Counted from the stretch's first letter, positions 55,455-64,000 are shown. The stretch is 64,000 nt of DNA from Neorhizobium galegae (GCF_021391675.1 NZ_CP090095.1:1865501-1929500); one strand, 5' to 3'. The notes: generated from the letters alone by a model not told the origin. Numbers and translations: made by a program.

Positions 55455-56480
55455 TTAACGAACCGGCGGAGCGTATTGCAGGCCGCCCTTGGTCCAGAGC
55501 GCGTTCAGGCCACGCTGGATCTTGAGGGGGGTGTTCTGACCGATGTTGCGCTCGAACACTTCGCCGTAATTGCCGACGGCCTTGACGATGTTGTAGGCCC
55601 AGTCGTTGGTCAGGCCGAGGTCGGTACCGATCTTGGTATCCTTCTCGACGCCGAGGAAGCGGCGGACGTCCGGGTTGGTGGAGGACTTGCGGATGTCATC
55701 GACATTGGCCTTGGTGATGCCGAACTCTTCGGCCTGCACCAGTGCGTAATGCGTCCACGAAACGATATCGAACCACTGGTCGTCGCCCTGGCGAACGGCC
55801 GGGCCGAGCGGCTCCTTGGAGATGATTTCCGGCAGAATGATGTGCTCATCCGGGTTCGAAAGCGACAGGCGCAGCGAATAGAGGCCGGACTGGTCGGTCG
55901 TGTAAACGTCGCAACGGCCTTCCTGGTAGGCCTGGTTCACTTCCGGCAGCTTTTCGTAGACGACCGGCTTGTATTCGAGCTTGTTGGCCTTGAAATAGTC
56001 GGCGAGATTGAGCTCGGTGGTGGTGCCGGACTGAACGCAGACGGCAGCGCCGGCGAGTTCCAGAGCCGATTTCACGTTGAGGCTTTTCGGCACCATGAAG
56101 CCCTGGCCATCGTAATAGTTGACGGTGCGGAAGTTGAAGCCGAGCGCGGTATCGCGGTTGATCGTCCAGGTCGTGTTGCGGAACAGGACGTCGCCTTCAC
56201 CCGACTGCAGTGCCGTGAAGCGGGTCTGCGAGGTGGTCGGGGTGTATTTCGTTTTCGTTGCGTCATTAAAAATGGCAGCAGCAACGGCTTTGCAGTAGTC
56301 AACGTCGAAACCGGACCAGTTGCCCGATGCATCCGGTGCGGCAAAGCCGGCGAGACCGGTGTTGACGACGCACTGAACGAAACCCTTGGACTTGACGGTA
56401 TCAAGCGTGGCGGCCGATGCCGCCGATGCGAAGCCAAGGACCGCTGCGCCGATCGCGGCTGACAGAAGCGTCTTTTTCAT
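55455..56480 (-). CDS. aapJ: General L-amino acid binding protein AapJ
   Basis: A 341-residue periplasmic binding protein (SBP family 3). Signal peptide at residues 1-23 (MKKTLLSAAIGAAVLGFASA), then the mature TLDTVKSKGFVQCVVNTGLAGFAAPDASG, the family opening with a disulfide-forming Cys. SGTTTELNLADYFKAN and CDVYTTDQSGLYSLRLSL lie in the ligand-binding lobes. It is first in aapJQMP, with a long leader of about 150 bp before the start; GGTTGGGAAA precedes the ATG. Confidence 0.95.
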   Translation of the reverse strand: MKKTLLSAAIGAAVLGFASAASAATLDTVKSKGFVQCVVNTGLAGFAAPDASGNWSGFDVDYCKAVAAAIFNDATKTKYTPTTSQTRFTALQSGEGDVLFRNTTWTINRDTALGFNFRTVNYYDGQGFMVPKSLNVKSALELAGAAVCVQSGTTTELNLADYFKANKLEYKPVVYEKLPEVNQAYQEGRCDVYTTDQSGLYSLRLSLSNPDEHIILPEIISKEPLGPAVRQGDDQWFDIVSWTHYALVQAEEFGITKANVDDIRKSSTNPDVRRFLGVEKDTKIGTDLGLTNDWAYNIVKAVGNYGEVFERNIGQNTPLKIQRGLNALWTKGGLQYAPPVR

Positions 56481-56845
56481 TTTCCCAACCTTTATCTGTG
56501 GTTTTCTGTGACTTGATGGCACCGGGCCGCTCCCCTGTCTTTTCGAATACGGCCGGCCGCCCGCTAACCCTCCCGGTGCAGGCGTTGCTATCTCATTCGC
56601 AAAACAACGCAGGGTCAAGTGTCGCCTTTTCGAATTGCGTCTGAAATGAGGTAAATTCGTTAACCCGGCTCAGAAAACGCTCAGTTACCTAAAGTTTAGG
56701 CAGCGTATGATCAAAAGAGGTGCGTTTTCCGTGGGATGGAAGGTTGCCTGATGTATCTGATTTAAGCTCCTGTCGCGGGGTTGACCGGGCTTTGCTCCGG
56801 CGGCAAAACTTTGTGCCTTCATTGCCAAAGAAAGCTCTCCCCGAC

Positions 56846-58036
56846 ATGAAAAAGACGAACGAGTCCCTGTTCACCGGCGCTGGCCCCAACACGCGTCTCG
56901 CCCATATGGGCAATGATCCGTCCGACTACCACGGTTTCGTCAATCCGCCGGTCGTTCACGCTTCGACCGTGTTGTTTCCCGACGCTGCGACGATGGAGAA
57001 GCGGGCCCAGAAATACACCTACGGGACCCGCAGCACGCCGACGACCGATGCGCTCTGCGCAGCATTCGACGAACTGGAAGGCTCGGCCGGGACAATCCTC
57101 GTCCCCTCGGGACTGGCAGCGATCTCGGTGCCGTTTCTTGCCTATCTCTCGGCCGGCGACCACGCCCTGATCGTCGATTCCGTCTACGCGCCGTGCCGTA
57201 ATTTCTGCAATACGATGCTGAAGCGCCTCGGCGTCTCGATCGAGTACTACGATCCGGAAATCGGCGCGGGCATCGAAGCGCTGATCAAGCCGAACACCAG
57301 GCTGATCCATACCGAAGCGCCGGGCTCCAACACCATGGAGATGCAGGATATCAGGGTGATCGCCGACGTGGCTCACCGGCACGATTGCGTCGTCACCATG
57401 GACAATACCTGGGCGACGCCGCTTTATTTCCGGCCGCTCGATTTCGGCGTCGACGTGTCGATCCATGCGACGACGAAATATCCGTCCGGCCATTCGGACA
57501 TCATCATGGGCTCGGTTTCGGCCAATGCCAAGCACTGGCCCAAGCTGGAGGAAGCCCGCATTGGGCTCGGGATCTGCGGCTCACCGGATGATTCCTACCA
57601 GATCCTGCGCGGACTGCGGACTATGGGCGTGCGCCTCGAACATCATCAGAAAAGCGCGCTCGATATTGCCACATGGCTGGAGAGCCGCGACGACGTCGCG
57701 CGCGTCCTGCACCCGGCGCTGCCGAGCTTTCCGGGCCACGCGATCTGGAAGCGCGATTTCAAGGGCGCCAGCGGCGTCTTCTCCTTCGTGCTGAAGGCCG
57801 AGGGCGACAAGGCGAAAGCCAAGGCGCACGCTTTCCTGGACGCACTGTCCTTCTTTGGCCTCGGTTATTCCTGGGGCGGTTACGAGAGCCTTGCCGTGCC
57901 GGTCAACCTGTCGGACCGCACCATTCGCAAGGCGCCGCCGGAAGGTCCGGTCATCCGCCTGCAGATCGGTCTTGAAGACGTGGCCGACCTGAAGAAGGAC
58001 CTGGAAATCGGTTTCGCGGCTGCAGCCGAGATGTGA
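56846..58036 (+). CDS. metC: Cystathionine beta-lyase (MetC-type)
   Basis: A 396-residue PLP enzyme of the Cys/Met metabolism family. The cofactor lysine lies in HATTKYPSGHSDIIMGSV (SxxK-type, Lys near 212), with the conserved YTYGTRSTPTTDAL and TEAPGSNTMEMQDI blocks, and GGYESLAVPV near the C-terminus. MetC cleaves cystathionine to homocysteine; family members are hard to tell from cystathionine gamma-lyase or O-acetylhomoserine sulfhydrylase by sequence, but the length and YG.R.GNPT variant favour MetC. The ATG at 56846 was chosen; the ribosome site is weak. It is divergent from aapJ. Confidence 0.88.
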   Translation: MKKTNESLFTGAGPNTRLAHMGNDPSDYHGFVNPPVVHASTVLFPDAATMEKRAQKYTYGTRSTPTTDALCAAFDELEGSAGTILVPSGLAAISVPFLAYLSAGDHALIVDSVYAPCRNFCNTMLKRLGVSIEYYDPEIGAGIEALIKPNTRLIHTEAPGSNTMEMQDIRVIADVAHRHDCVVTMDNTWATPLYFRPLDFGVDVSIHATTKYPSGHSDIIMGSVSANAKHWPKLEEARIGLGICGSPDDSYQILRGLRTMGVRLEHHQKSALDIATWLESRDDVARVLHPALPSFPGHAIWKRDFKGASGVFSFVLKAEGDKAKAKAHAFLDALSFFGLGYSWGGYESLAVPVNLSDRTIRKAPPEGPVIRLQIGLEDVADLKKDLEIGFAAAAEM

Positions 58037-59200
58037 TCACCTTGCCTTGAAGCCGTAAAGCCAGTCGAAATCCGCCGCGAGCGATTGCGGCGGACGCAGC
58101 GACAGGACGATGTCTCGGCCGAGCCGGATCGGGCCGCGGGCGTGATAGGCGAAGCGGTTGAACAGCCCGCGGGCGCGAACCTTGGCGATCCGCCCCGCAC
58201 GTTCGCTCTCGAAATCCGCCAGCGCCTGCGCAAGGGGCAGGGGACCGGCTACCCGGTTTGCCAGCACGAACGCGTCCTCGATCGCCATAGACGCGCCCTG
58301 GGCCGCAAACGGCATCATCGCATGCGCCGCATCGCCGATCAGCGCCATGTCGCGGCCGTTGTGCCAGCGCCCGGCACTCACCTTGTAAAGCGGCCAGAAG
58401 GTTGGCTGTTCGGCCCTTTCGATCAGTTGAACGATGCGCCGGTTCCAGCGATGGAACTGGCCGAGCAGCATGCGCCGCTGCGCATCGCCGGCTTGTGCAT
58501 CCCAGGTCCTGCCGGGACTGATGCCCGACGCGATTGCGACGATGTTGAACCCGTCGATCTCCTTGAGCGGGTAAGCAACCACATGGGTCGAGGGCCCGAG
58601 AAAGGCGGTGACCTGGCCCGCGTCCAGCCAGTCGGGTCTTGCGCTGCCGGGAATAGTGAAGCGCCAGGCGACATTGCGCGAAAAATCCGGCTGCGGGCTG
58701 TCCGGTATGCCGGCGCGCAGGTTGGACCAGACGCCGTCTGCGCCGACGATCAGGGGATAGGTTCTGCCGGTGATCCCGGCCAGCGTCCCGTGCGGATCCT
58801 TGCGGACAGGCGTATCCAGATGGATTTTGCAGAGCGGGCTTTGTTCGACGGCCTCAAGCAGCGCCTTTTGAAGCGTCGCACGGTGGAGGACCCCATAGGG
58901 CGCACCCCAGCGCTCGCGGGCGAAACGCCCGGCCGGCACATGCGCAAGCGGTCTGAGCGACGTCCCCGAAACGAGCGCAATCCGTTCCGGTTCGGTCCAG
59001 ACGGCTTCAAGTGCGGGCAGGACGCCGAGTTCGGAGAGCACGTGCGACGCGTTCGGCGATATCTGCAGGCCGGCCCCGACCTCGATCAGGGCGGCTGCTT
59101 CCTCGAAAATGTCGCAGGCTATGCCGTGGCGGGCGAAGGCGAGCGCGGCCGTCAGCCCGGCCATGCCGGCACCGATGATCGCTACTCTATCAATGGGCAT
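58037..59200 (-). CDS. FAD-dependent monooxygenase (UbiH/salicylate hydroxylase-like)
   Basis: A 387-residue class A flavoprotein monooxygenase. It has the FAD motif IIGAGMAGLTAALAFARHG, the DG motif VGADGVWSNLR (about residues 152-162) and the GD motif MALIGDAAHAMMPFAAQGASMAIEDA. The pattern fits salicylate hydroxylase-like and UbiH/COQ6 enzymes; the substrate cannot be fixed. Its stop directly abuts metC, which ends at 58036, so the two converge without a gap. It is separated from the zf-CHCC gene by 13 bp. Confidence 0.87.
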   Translation of the reverse strand: MPIDRVAIIGAGMAGLTAALAFARHGIACDIFEEAAALIEVGAGLQISPNASHVLSELGVLPALEAVWTEPERIALVSGTSLRPLAHVPAGRFARERWGAPYGVLHRATLQKALLEAVEQSPLCKIHLDTPVRKDPHGTLAGITGRTYPLIVGADGVWSNLRAGIPDSPQPDFSRNVAWRFTIPGSARPDWLDAGQVTAFLGPSTHVVAYPLKEIDGFNIVAIASGISPGRTWDAQAGDAQRRMLLGQFHRWNRRIVQLIERAEQPTFWPLYKVSAGRWHNGRDMALIGDAAHAMMPFAAQGASMAIEDAFVLANRVAGPLPLAQALADFESERAGRIAKVRARGLFNRFAYHARGPIRLGRDIVLSLRPPQSLAADFDWLYGFKAR

Positions 59201-59213
59201 GTCGGAATGCCGA

Positions 59214-59459
59214 TCAGGCGGCCTTGACGTGGAAGACGCAGCCCGGCGGGTCGGTCTGTTCGGCCTTCAGCGACGGATTGTAGCGGTAGAGGGTCGAGCA
59301 GTAGGAGCAGACCTTCTCGTTGTCGTCGCCCATGTCGATGAAGATATGCGGATGGTCGAAGGGAACCGAAGCGCCAGTGCACATGAATTCCTTGACGCCG
59401 ATCTGGATCAAGCTATGCCCGCCGTCGTTCTGGAAGTGGGGAATGCTGTGCCCGGCCAT
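59214..59459 (-). CDS. Zinc-finger CHCC protein (NDUFS6-like)
   Basis: An 81-residue protein of the zf-CHCC family, bacterial counterpart of the mitochondrial complex I subunit NDUFS6. The zinc ligands are in EFMCTGASVPFDHPHIFIDMGDDNEKVCSYCSTLYRY (Cys, His, Cys, Cys pattern). I chose the ATG at 59459 because homologues are about 80 residues and start MAGH; upstream in-frame starts add unconserved sequence. Together with the NDUFS4-like gene at 50357 the window holds two such complex I accessory genes. It is upstream of the monooxygenase and read in the same direction. Confidence 0.88.
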   Translation of the reverse strand: MAGHSIPHFQNDGGHSLIQIGVKEFMCTGASVPFDHPHIFIDMGDDNEKVCSYCSTLYRYNPSLKAEQTDPPGCVFHVKAA

Positions 59460-59632
59460 GATGGTCTCCGATATTTGAATGCGGCGCGTCTGATTTGCGC
59501 CGGACATTAGCCGCCCGCTTGGCGATTGTGTAGTGGGAAAACCGCCGCAGGCGCGTCGATTTCGTGTCGGGCACGGGTTCAAACGCCGCGGTTCATCCCT
59601 TATGTTCCCGGCGTCAATGAGGACTGCCTTCG

Positions 59633-60421
59633 ATGAATCTCAACGCGCCTGCCTTCTCCAAGTTTTCCCATGAGGGTCTCGATCTTGCCTATTTCGACGA
59701 AGGCGATCCGTCCGGCGATCCGGTGCTGCTCATTCACGGTTTCGCATCCAGCGCGCTGGTCAACTGGGTACATCCGGGCTGGCTGAAGACGCTGGGCGAC
59801 GCGGGCTACCGGGTGATTGCCATGGACAATCGCGGCCATGGGGCAAGCGACAAGCCGCTCGATCCGGAAGCCTATCGGCCATGGGTGATGGCCGATGATT
59901 CGATGGCGCTCCTCGATCACTTGAGGATCCCGGAAGCGCATGTCTTCGGTTATTCGATGGGCGCACGCATCTCGGTATTTTCCGCGCTCGCCCATCCGCA
60001 TCGGGTGCGCTCGCTTGTGCTCGGAGGTCTCGGCATCGGCATGACCGACGGGGTAGGGGACTGGGACCCGATCGCAGACGCCTTGCTCGCCCCTTCGCTC
60101 GACGATGTCAGCCATGCCCGCGGCCGAATGTTCCGTGCCTTTGCCGACCAGACGAAGAGCGACAGGCAGGCCCTGGCCGCCTGCATCCGCGGTTCGCGGG
60201 ATCTGGTGACCCGCGCGGACATGGGGCGGATCGACGCGCCGACCCTGATCGGCGTCGGAACCACGGACGACATCGCCGGTTCCGCGCAGGAGCTGGCCGC
60301 CTTGATGCCGAACGCGATTGCCCTCGATATTCCCGGACGCGACCACATGCTCGCGGTCGGCGACCGGGTGTTCAAGAAGGCGGTTGTCGACTTCTACGCG
60401 GAGCTCTCCGCACGGCCGTAG
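59633..60421 (+). CDS. Alpha/beta hydrolase
   Basis: A 262-residue alpha/beta hydrolase. The nucleophile elbow is GYSMGARI (GxSxG, Ser near 106), the oxyanion/opening segment is VLLIHGFASSALVNWVHP, and the acid and His are likely Asp in VGTTDDIAG and His in IPGRDHMLAVGD. The MDNRGHGASDKPLDPEAYRP block is the usual HGxG-type region. Substrate unknown; possible esterase or lactonase. It is divergent from the zf-CHCC gene and lies 116 bp before cysE. Confidence 0.87.
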   Translation: MNLNAPAFSKFSHEGLDLAYFDEGDPSGDPVLLIHGFASSALVNWVHPGWLKTLGDAGYRVIAMDNRGHGASDKPLDPEAYRPWVMADDSMALLDHLRIPEAHVFGYSMGARISVFSALAHPHRVRSLVLGGLGIGMTDGVGDWDPIADALLAPSLDDVSHARGRMFRAFADQTKSDRQALAACIRGSRDLVTRADMGRIDAPTLIGVGTTDDIAGSAQELAALMPNAIALDIPGRDHMLAVGDRVFKKAVVDFYAELSARP

Positions 60422-60537
60422 GTTTCTTCATTCTTACGATCAACGGAATGCGATTTTGCGCCCATTGGTCTCGGCGTAAACTTATTCTATATACTGGCCC
60501 TGGAAAGCTCTGCCATACGGCAAACGAGGAGACGGCG

Positions 60538-61359
60538 ATGGCCGCAAGAACTGAAATCCGCCAGGAGCAGGTCGCAACGATGGATCCCATCTGGGATACG
60601 TTGCGCCAGGAGGCGCGCGCGGCAACCGAGCAGGACCCGCTGCTCGCCGCATTTTTCTATTCTGCCGTGCTCAACCATCGCTCGCTCGAGGAATGCGTCG
60701 TGCACCGCATCTGCGAGCGCCTCGCCCATGCGGATATTCCGGACGTCCTTCTACGCCAGACCTTCATGGAAATGCTGGCCGACTGGCCGGAATGGGGCGC
60801 GATCATGCGCGTCGACATCCAGGCCGTCTACGACCGTGATCCGGCCTGCCTGCGTTTCATGGAGCCGGTCCTTTATTTCAAGGGTTTCCACGCGATCCAG
60901 GCGCACCGGCTGGCACATTGGCTGTTCAACCGCGGCCGCCGCGATTTTGCGCTCTATCTGCAGAGCCGCTCCTCCAGCGTCTTCCAGACGGACATCAATC
61001 CGGCAGCCCGCATCGGCAAGGGCATCTTCCTCGATCACGCCACTGGCCTCGTGGTCGGCGAGACGGCTGTCATCGGCGACAATGTCTCGATCCTGCATGG
61101 GGTGACGCTCGGCGGCACCGGCAAGGAAGGCGCCGATCGCCATCCGAAGATCGCCAACGGCGTCCTCATCGGTGCCGGCGCAAAGATCCTCGGCAATATC
61201 GAGGTCGGGTCGTGCTCGCGCGTCGCCGCGGGCTCGGTGGTCCTGAAGGCCGTTCCGCCTAAGTCGACCGTCGCCGGCGTGCCGGCAAAGGTGGTCGGGA
61301 GCGCGGGGTGTTCGGAGCCGTCGCGCCTGATGGACCAGCTTCTCGGTGCCGACGACTGA
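60538..61359 (+). CDS. cysE: Serine O-acetyltransferase
   Basis: Makes O-acetylserine, the first step of cysteine biosynthesis, in complex with CysK. The 273-residue enzyme has the SATase N-terminal helical domain (PIWDTLRQEARAATEQDPLLAAFFY) and the left-handed beta-helix of hexapeptide repeats, including DINPAARIGKGIFLDHATGLVVGETAVIGDNV and the catalytic HATG/HGVTLGG region. The C-terminal tail, SEPSRLMDQLLGADD, does not end in the Ile found in many enzymes that bind CysK tightly. AACGAGGAGACGGCG precedes the ATG. Confidence 0.95.
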   Translation: MAARTEIRQEQVATMDPIWDTLRQEARAATEQDPLLAAFFYSAVLNHRSLEECVVHRICERLAHADIPDVLLRQTFMEMLADWPEWGAIMRVDIQAVYDRDPACLRFMEPVLYFKGFHAIQAHRLAHWLFNRGRRDFALYLQSRSSSVFQTDINPAARIGKGIFLDHATGLVVGETAVIGDNVSILHGVTLGGTGKEGADRHPKIANGVLIGAGAKILGNIEVGSCSRVAAGSVVLKAVPPKSTVAGVPAKVVGSAGCSEPSRLMDQLLGADD

Positions 61360-61520
61360 TTCGTCTGCGTTTGCCCGCCGCTTGCCGATGTTTGGGGTTC
61401 GCTGAACATCGGCCCCACGAACATCGCAAAAGCGCGGCGGAGGCTACCTCTGGCGGCTTTACTTTTGCCTTTGTCCCATGCCAAAAGCGCCGCAACCGAG
61501 AACCGCTGACGGAGAGAAAC

Positions 61521-61724
61521 GTGAAACCGGACGAAATCAAGAAGCTCGATGCCTACTTCAAGCGCGTGATCAATCCGCAGGCGATCGTCAAGGCGCGTCC
61601 GCGCAAGAACGACTCGGCCGAAGTTTACCTCGGCGACGAGTTTCTCGGCGTCATCTATATCGATGACGAGGATGGCGACCGCTCCTACAATTTCTCCATG
61701 GCGATCCTTGACGTCGATCTTTGA
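61521..61724 (+). CDS. DUF3126 small protein
   Basis: A 67-residue protein of the DUF3126 family, found in alphaproteobacteria and of unknown function. The family pattern is KPDEIKKLDAYFKRVIN, KARPRKNDSAEVYLGDEFLGVIYIDDEDGDRSYNFSMAILDVDL. The GTG at 61521 is supported by GGAGAGAAAC upstream. Immediately after the stop the 18-bp sequence at 61710 repeats at 61737, and a terminator follows at 61774. Confidence 0.87.
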   Translation: MKPDEIKKLDAYFKRVINPQAIVKARPRKNDSAEVYLGDEFLGVIYIDDEDGDRSYNFSMAILDVDL

Positions 61725-61754
61725 TCGGATCTCCTGGACGTCGATCTGTGATCG
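61710..61754 (+). repeat. 18-bp direct repeat at end of DUF3126 gene
   Basis: GACGTCGATCTTTGATCG (61710-61727) recurs as GACGTCGATCTGTGATCG (61737-61754) with one mismatch and a 27-bp period. The first copy covers the last codons and stop of the gene, so the second is a 3' tandem duplication outside the coding region. Confidence 0.8.
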
Positions 61755-61773
61755 TCCCGGTCGCACGACTTCA

Positions 61774-61800
61774 AGGCGGGCTGACAGGCCCGCTTTTTTG
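61774..61800 (+). terminator. Rho-independent terminator of DUF3126 gene
   Basis: GGCGGGC-TGACAG-GCCCGCT followed by TTTTTG, about 50 bp after the stop codon. Confidence 0.85.
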
Positions 61801-61964
61801 ATTCGTGCGGAACGACCGCCGGGAAAGAAAATGGCTGCGGCGTTTTTGCACGGCTGGTTGAGATCCACTGATATATCTTCGCAAAATCAGACGCCTGAAT
61901 CCATCTATGCATTTGCATGAATCCTGTTGCAACCAAAGGTGATTTTGCGCCGCACAAATCAGCC

Positions 61965-61993
61965 TTGACTTTTATCGGTGCGCCGCTTTCTAT
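61965..61993 (+). promoter_or_regulatory. Promoter of the phasin gene
   Basis: TTGACT (61965-61970) and TTCTAT (61988-61993) are separated by 17 bp, a good match to a sigma-70-type promoter, 33 bp before the ATG at 62026. TGCATTTGCA and GTTGCAACC further upstream (about 61911-61933) contain TGCA half-sites like those recognised by PhaR, which represses phasin genes in other species; that is an inference. Confidence 0.55.
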
Positions 61994-62025
61994 CAGCGCA
62001 TCCGAATAGAACAAAGGGACCGGCG

Positions 62026-62376
62026 ATGTTCAATTTCGATGAGGCCAACAAGAAGAGCAAGGAAGCGATGGACGGAATGCTGAAGAGCTATTCCGAGATT
62101 GCCAAGGGTTATCAGGCGATCACCACCGAAGCGACCGACTATTCCAAGAAGTCTTTCCAGGACATGACGGGTTTCATGGAAGCGCTCGCTTCCACCCGCA
62201 GCGTCGAGGCGGCGTTCGAACTCCAGACCAATTACGTGAAGTCGGCTTATGAGAGCTTCATTGCCGAGTCGACCAAGATTACCGACATGTATGCCGATCT
62301 CGCCAAGACGGCCTACAAGCCCTACGAAGCGCCGGTCGCCAAGTCGACCGCCGTGGTGACCGCAAACGCCGCGTAA
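62026..62376 (+). CDS. Phasin family protein (PHA granule-associated)
   Basis: A 116-residue phasin (phasin_2 type) that coats polyhydroxyalkanoate granules. The sequence is an amphipathic helical repeat, for example ANKKSKEAMDGMLKSYSEIAKG, TTEATDYSKKSFQDMTGFMEALAS and KSAYESFIAESTKITDMYADL, ending in an alanine-rich tail. It is cysteine-free and highly charged. A GGGACCGGCG ribosome site precedes the ATG. A good promoter lies 33 bp upstream and a terminator 40 bp after the stop, so it is monocistronic. The granule synthase phaC is at 38849. Confidence 0.92.
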   Translation: MFNFDEANKKSKEAMDGMLKSYSEIAKGYQAITTEATDYSKKSFQDMTGFMEALASTRSVEAAFELQTNYVKSAYESFIAESTKITDMYADLAKTAYKPYEAPVAKSTAVVTANAA

Positions 62377-62415
62377 CGCGCATAGCGGCCCCTCCAAGCG
62401 ACGCCTTCACCATAG

Positions 62416-62449
62416 AAGGCCGGCGGCGTTCAGCGCTGCCGGCCTTTTT
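62416..62449 (+). terminator. Rho-independent terminator of phasin gene
   Basis: AAGGCCGGC-GGCGTTCAGCGCT-GCCGGCCTT is a 9-bp stem with TTTTTG, 40 bp after the phasin stop. Confidence 0.9.
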
Positions 62450-62625
62450 GATTCATGCCAATGCGGAAATACCCGACTTTCGGCATGTTCCATCATCTCT
62501 TTAGCGGAATAGTGATTGCGTGGCCGCAAAGGGGGCTTAAAATCCGCGTTCAATGAACTAAGTTAGGAAGACTAAGTCCGGCCGTTCGGCCATTCGGACG
62601 AACCCGCCGGATGACTGGGGAATGA

Positions 62626-62985
62626 ATGAAGATGATCGCACTGCCGATCTTGATGCAAGCTGAAAAGGGTGGCGACGGAGACAACGCAAATCGCGGTACC
62701 TCGGTCATCACTCGCACCAAGCCGAAAACAAAGAAGCCCAATCTCTACCGCGTACTGCTGCTGAATGACGATTATACGCCGATGGAGTTCGTCATCCACA
62801 TTCTGGAGCGTTTCTTTCAGAAGGACAGGGAGGCAGCGACGCGTATCATGCTCCACGTCCACAATCACGGCGTGGGGGAATGCGGAATATTTACATATGA
62901 AGTAGCGGAAACCAAAGTGTCCCAGGTCATGGACTTCGCCCGGCAACACCAGCATCCGCTGCAATGTGTCATGGAAAAGAAGTGA
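62626..62985 (+). CDS. clpS: ATP-dependent Clp protease adaptor ClpS
   Basis: The N-end rule adaptor that delivers substrates with destabilising N-termini to ClpAP. The 119-residue protein has a disordered N-terminus ([18 protein letters not shown]) and the ClpS core [45 protein letters not shown] and [13 protein letters not shown], with the Asn-Asp and His residues that bind the N-terminal amine. The ATG at 62626 was chosen; 62632 is also possible. clpA follows 10 bp later. Confidence 0.95.
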   Translation: MKMIALPILMQAEKGGDGDNANRGTSVITRTKPKTKKPNLYRVLLLNDDYTPMEFVIHILERFFQKDREAATRIMLHVHNHGVGECGIFTYEVAETKVSQVMDFARQHQHPLQCVMEKK

Positions 62986-62995
62986 GGAACCCGAC

Positions 62996-64000
62996 GTGCC
63001 AACATTTTCGCCTAGTCTAGAAAAGGCGCTGCATCAGGCACTGACCTTTGCCAACGAGCGGCATCACGAATATGCCACGCTCGAGCACCTGCTTTTGGCG
63101 TTGATCGACGACGCCGACGCAGCCGCGGTCATGGGCGCTTGTAACGTCAATTTGGAAACGCTGCGCAAGACCGTCACCGACTATGTCGATAATGAACTTG
63201 CCAACCTGATCACCGGTTATGACGAGGATTCGAAGCCGACCTCCGGCTTCCAGCGTGTGATCCAGCGCGCCGTCATCCACGTCCAGTCCTCGGGCCGCGA
63301 GGAAGTGACCGGCGCCAACGTTCTCGTCGCGATCTTCGCGGAACGGGAAAGCCATGCGGCCTTCTTCCTGCAGGAGCAGGAAATGACCCGCTACGACGCG
63401 GTCAACTACATTTCTCACGGCATCGGCAAGCGCGCGGGCACGTCCCAGACCCGCACGCCGCGCGGCGCAGAAGACAGCGAACCGGAAGCCAAGCCCTCCG
63501 CCCGCGACCAGGAGGAAGGTTCCGCCAAGAAGCCGCAGGATGCCCTCAAGGCCTATTGCGTCAACCTGAACGAAAAGGCCCGCGACGGCCGGATCGACCC
63601 GCTGATCGGCCGCCATTCCGAAGTCAACCGCACGATCCAGATTCTGTGCCGCCGTTCCAAGAACAACCCGCTCTACGTGGGCGATCCGGGCGTCGGCAAG
63701 ACGGCGATCGCCGAAGGTCTCGCCAAGCGGATCATCGAAGGCAAGGTGCCGGAGGCTCTCGCCGACGCCACCATCTTCTCGCTCGACATGGGTACGCTGC
63801 TCGCCGGCACCCGGTATCGCGGTGACTTCGAGGAACGCCTGAAGCAGGTCGTCAAGGAACTCGAAGAGTATCCGGGCGCGGTTCTGTTCATCGACGAGAT
63901 CCACACGGTCATCGGCGCCGGCGCCACCTCCGGCGGTGCGATGGATGCCTCGAACCTGTTGAAGCCGGCTCTGTCTTCGGGCGCCATCCGCTGCATCGGT
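62996..64000 (+). CDS. clpA: ATP-dependent Clp protease ATP-binding subunit ClpA (3' end beyond window)
   Basis: The AAA+ unfoldase that feeds ClpP. Only the first 335 codons lie in the window. The N-terminal Clp_N domain is seen in [33 protein letters not shown], followed by a linker rich in Glu, Ala and Lys. The first AAA+ module has Walker [10 protein letters not shown] near residue 224, Walker [13 protein letters not shown] near 297, and the [16 protein letters not shown] pore-loop segment. The GTG start at 62996 is supported by GAGGAACCC upstream. The reading frame is open to the window end and forms an operon with clpS. Confidence 0.95.
   Translation, partial: MPTFSPSLEKALHQALTFANERHHEYATLEHLLLALIDDADAAAVMGACNVNLETLRKTVTDYVDNELANLITGYDEDSKPTSGFQRVIQRAVIHVQSSGREEVTGANVLVAIFAERESHAAFFLQEQEMTRYDAVNYISHGIGKRAGTSQTRTPRGAEDSEPEAKPSARDQEEGSAKKPQDALKAYCVNLNEKARDGRIDPLIGRHSEVNRTIQILCRRSKNNPLYVGDPGVGKTAIAEGLAKRIIEGKVPEALADATIFSLDMGTLLAGTRYRGDFEERLKQVVKELEEYPGAVLFIDEIHTVIGAGATSGGAMDASNLLKPALSSGAIRCIG

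Noticed and set aside
56640..56845. Possible SAM-II riboswitch before metC
   Set aside because: A GATTTAA segment is present but the downstream GATAAANNNNGCTAAA core and pseudoknot pairing are not.

Overview
The window is a chromosomal segment of an alphaproteobacterium, most likely Rhizobiaceae (Rhizobium/Agrobacterium/Sinorhizobium relatives). The evidence is conserved rhizobial gene neighbourhoods (yajC, Mth938-like, phytoene synthase-like, trmFO, DUF1127, tRNA-Leu, tig; alaC-hom-recJ; clpS-clpA), the general amino-acid transporter operon aapJQMP, PHA metabolism (phaC, phasin), alphaproteobacterial complex I accessory proteins (NDUFS4-like, NDUFS6-like), GC-rich coding sequence, and an sRNA with the architecture of the rhizobial alpha-r14 (NfeR1) family.

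Layout. 1-4.7 kb: DUF815 ATPase, yajC, Mth938-like, phytoene/squalene synthase-like, and trmFO broken by a one-base frameshift. 4.7-6.2 kb: two tiny DUF1127 genes, a three-hairpin anti-Shine-Dalgarno sRNA, a CtrA-type site and tRNA-Leu. 6.3-13.2 kb: trigger factor, an ABC-F ATPase, a cell-wall hydrolase lipoprotein, GST, GNAT and icd. 13.4-22.6 kb: secreted protein, FUSC exporter, trmJ-murI, small proteins, LysE-GFA-LysE exporters, a HerA-like ATPase, DUF982. 22.9-25.1 kb: rpsD and sthA, convergent on one shared terminator. 25.3-33.9 kb: a GntR regulator followed by a peptide ABC transporter, gamma-glutamyltransferase and DUF1028, which reads as a gamma-glutamyl peptide (possibly glutathione) uptake and breakdown operon. 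34-41 kb: XRE/SDR pair, radC-map, a Phd/RelE-type toxin-antitoxin pair, sfsA, phaC, a lipoprotein. 41.4-46.7 kb: alaC-like, hom, recJ (also frameshifted), duplicated tRNA-Glu. 46.8-52.1 kb: lipoprotein, gloA, a double cold-shock protein with DUF192, a complete 908-bp IS5-family element, tRNA-Pro, NDUFS4-like, tRNA-Arg, two secreted proteins. 52.1-56.5 kb: aapJQMP. 56.8-64 kb: metC-like, FAD monooxygenase, zf-CHCC protein, alpha/beta hydrolase, cysE, DUF3126, phasin, clpS and the start of clpA.

Themes. NADPH balance (icd, sthA), sulfur amino acids (metC, cysE, hom), peptide and amino-acid uptake, carbon storage (phaC, phasin) and proteostasis (tig, clpSA, map). No prophage, CRISPR array, integrative element or clear defence island is visible; this is mostly core chromosome. 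The parts most worth a second look are the sRNA/DUF1127 cluster with a recurring TGCACTGCACA-like motif, two single-base frameshifts in conserved genes, and two places where a gene I expect in rhizobial operons (secDF after yajC, glpX before recJ) is absent.
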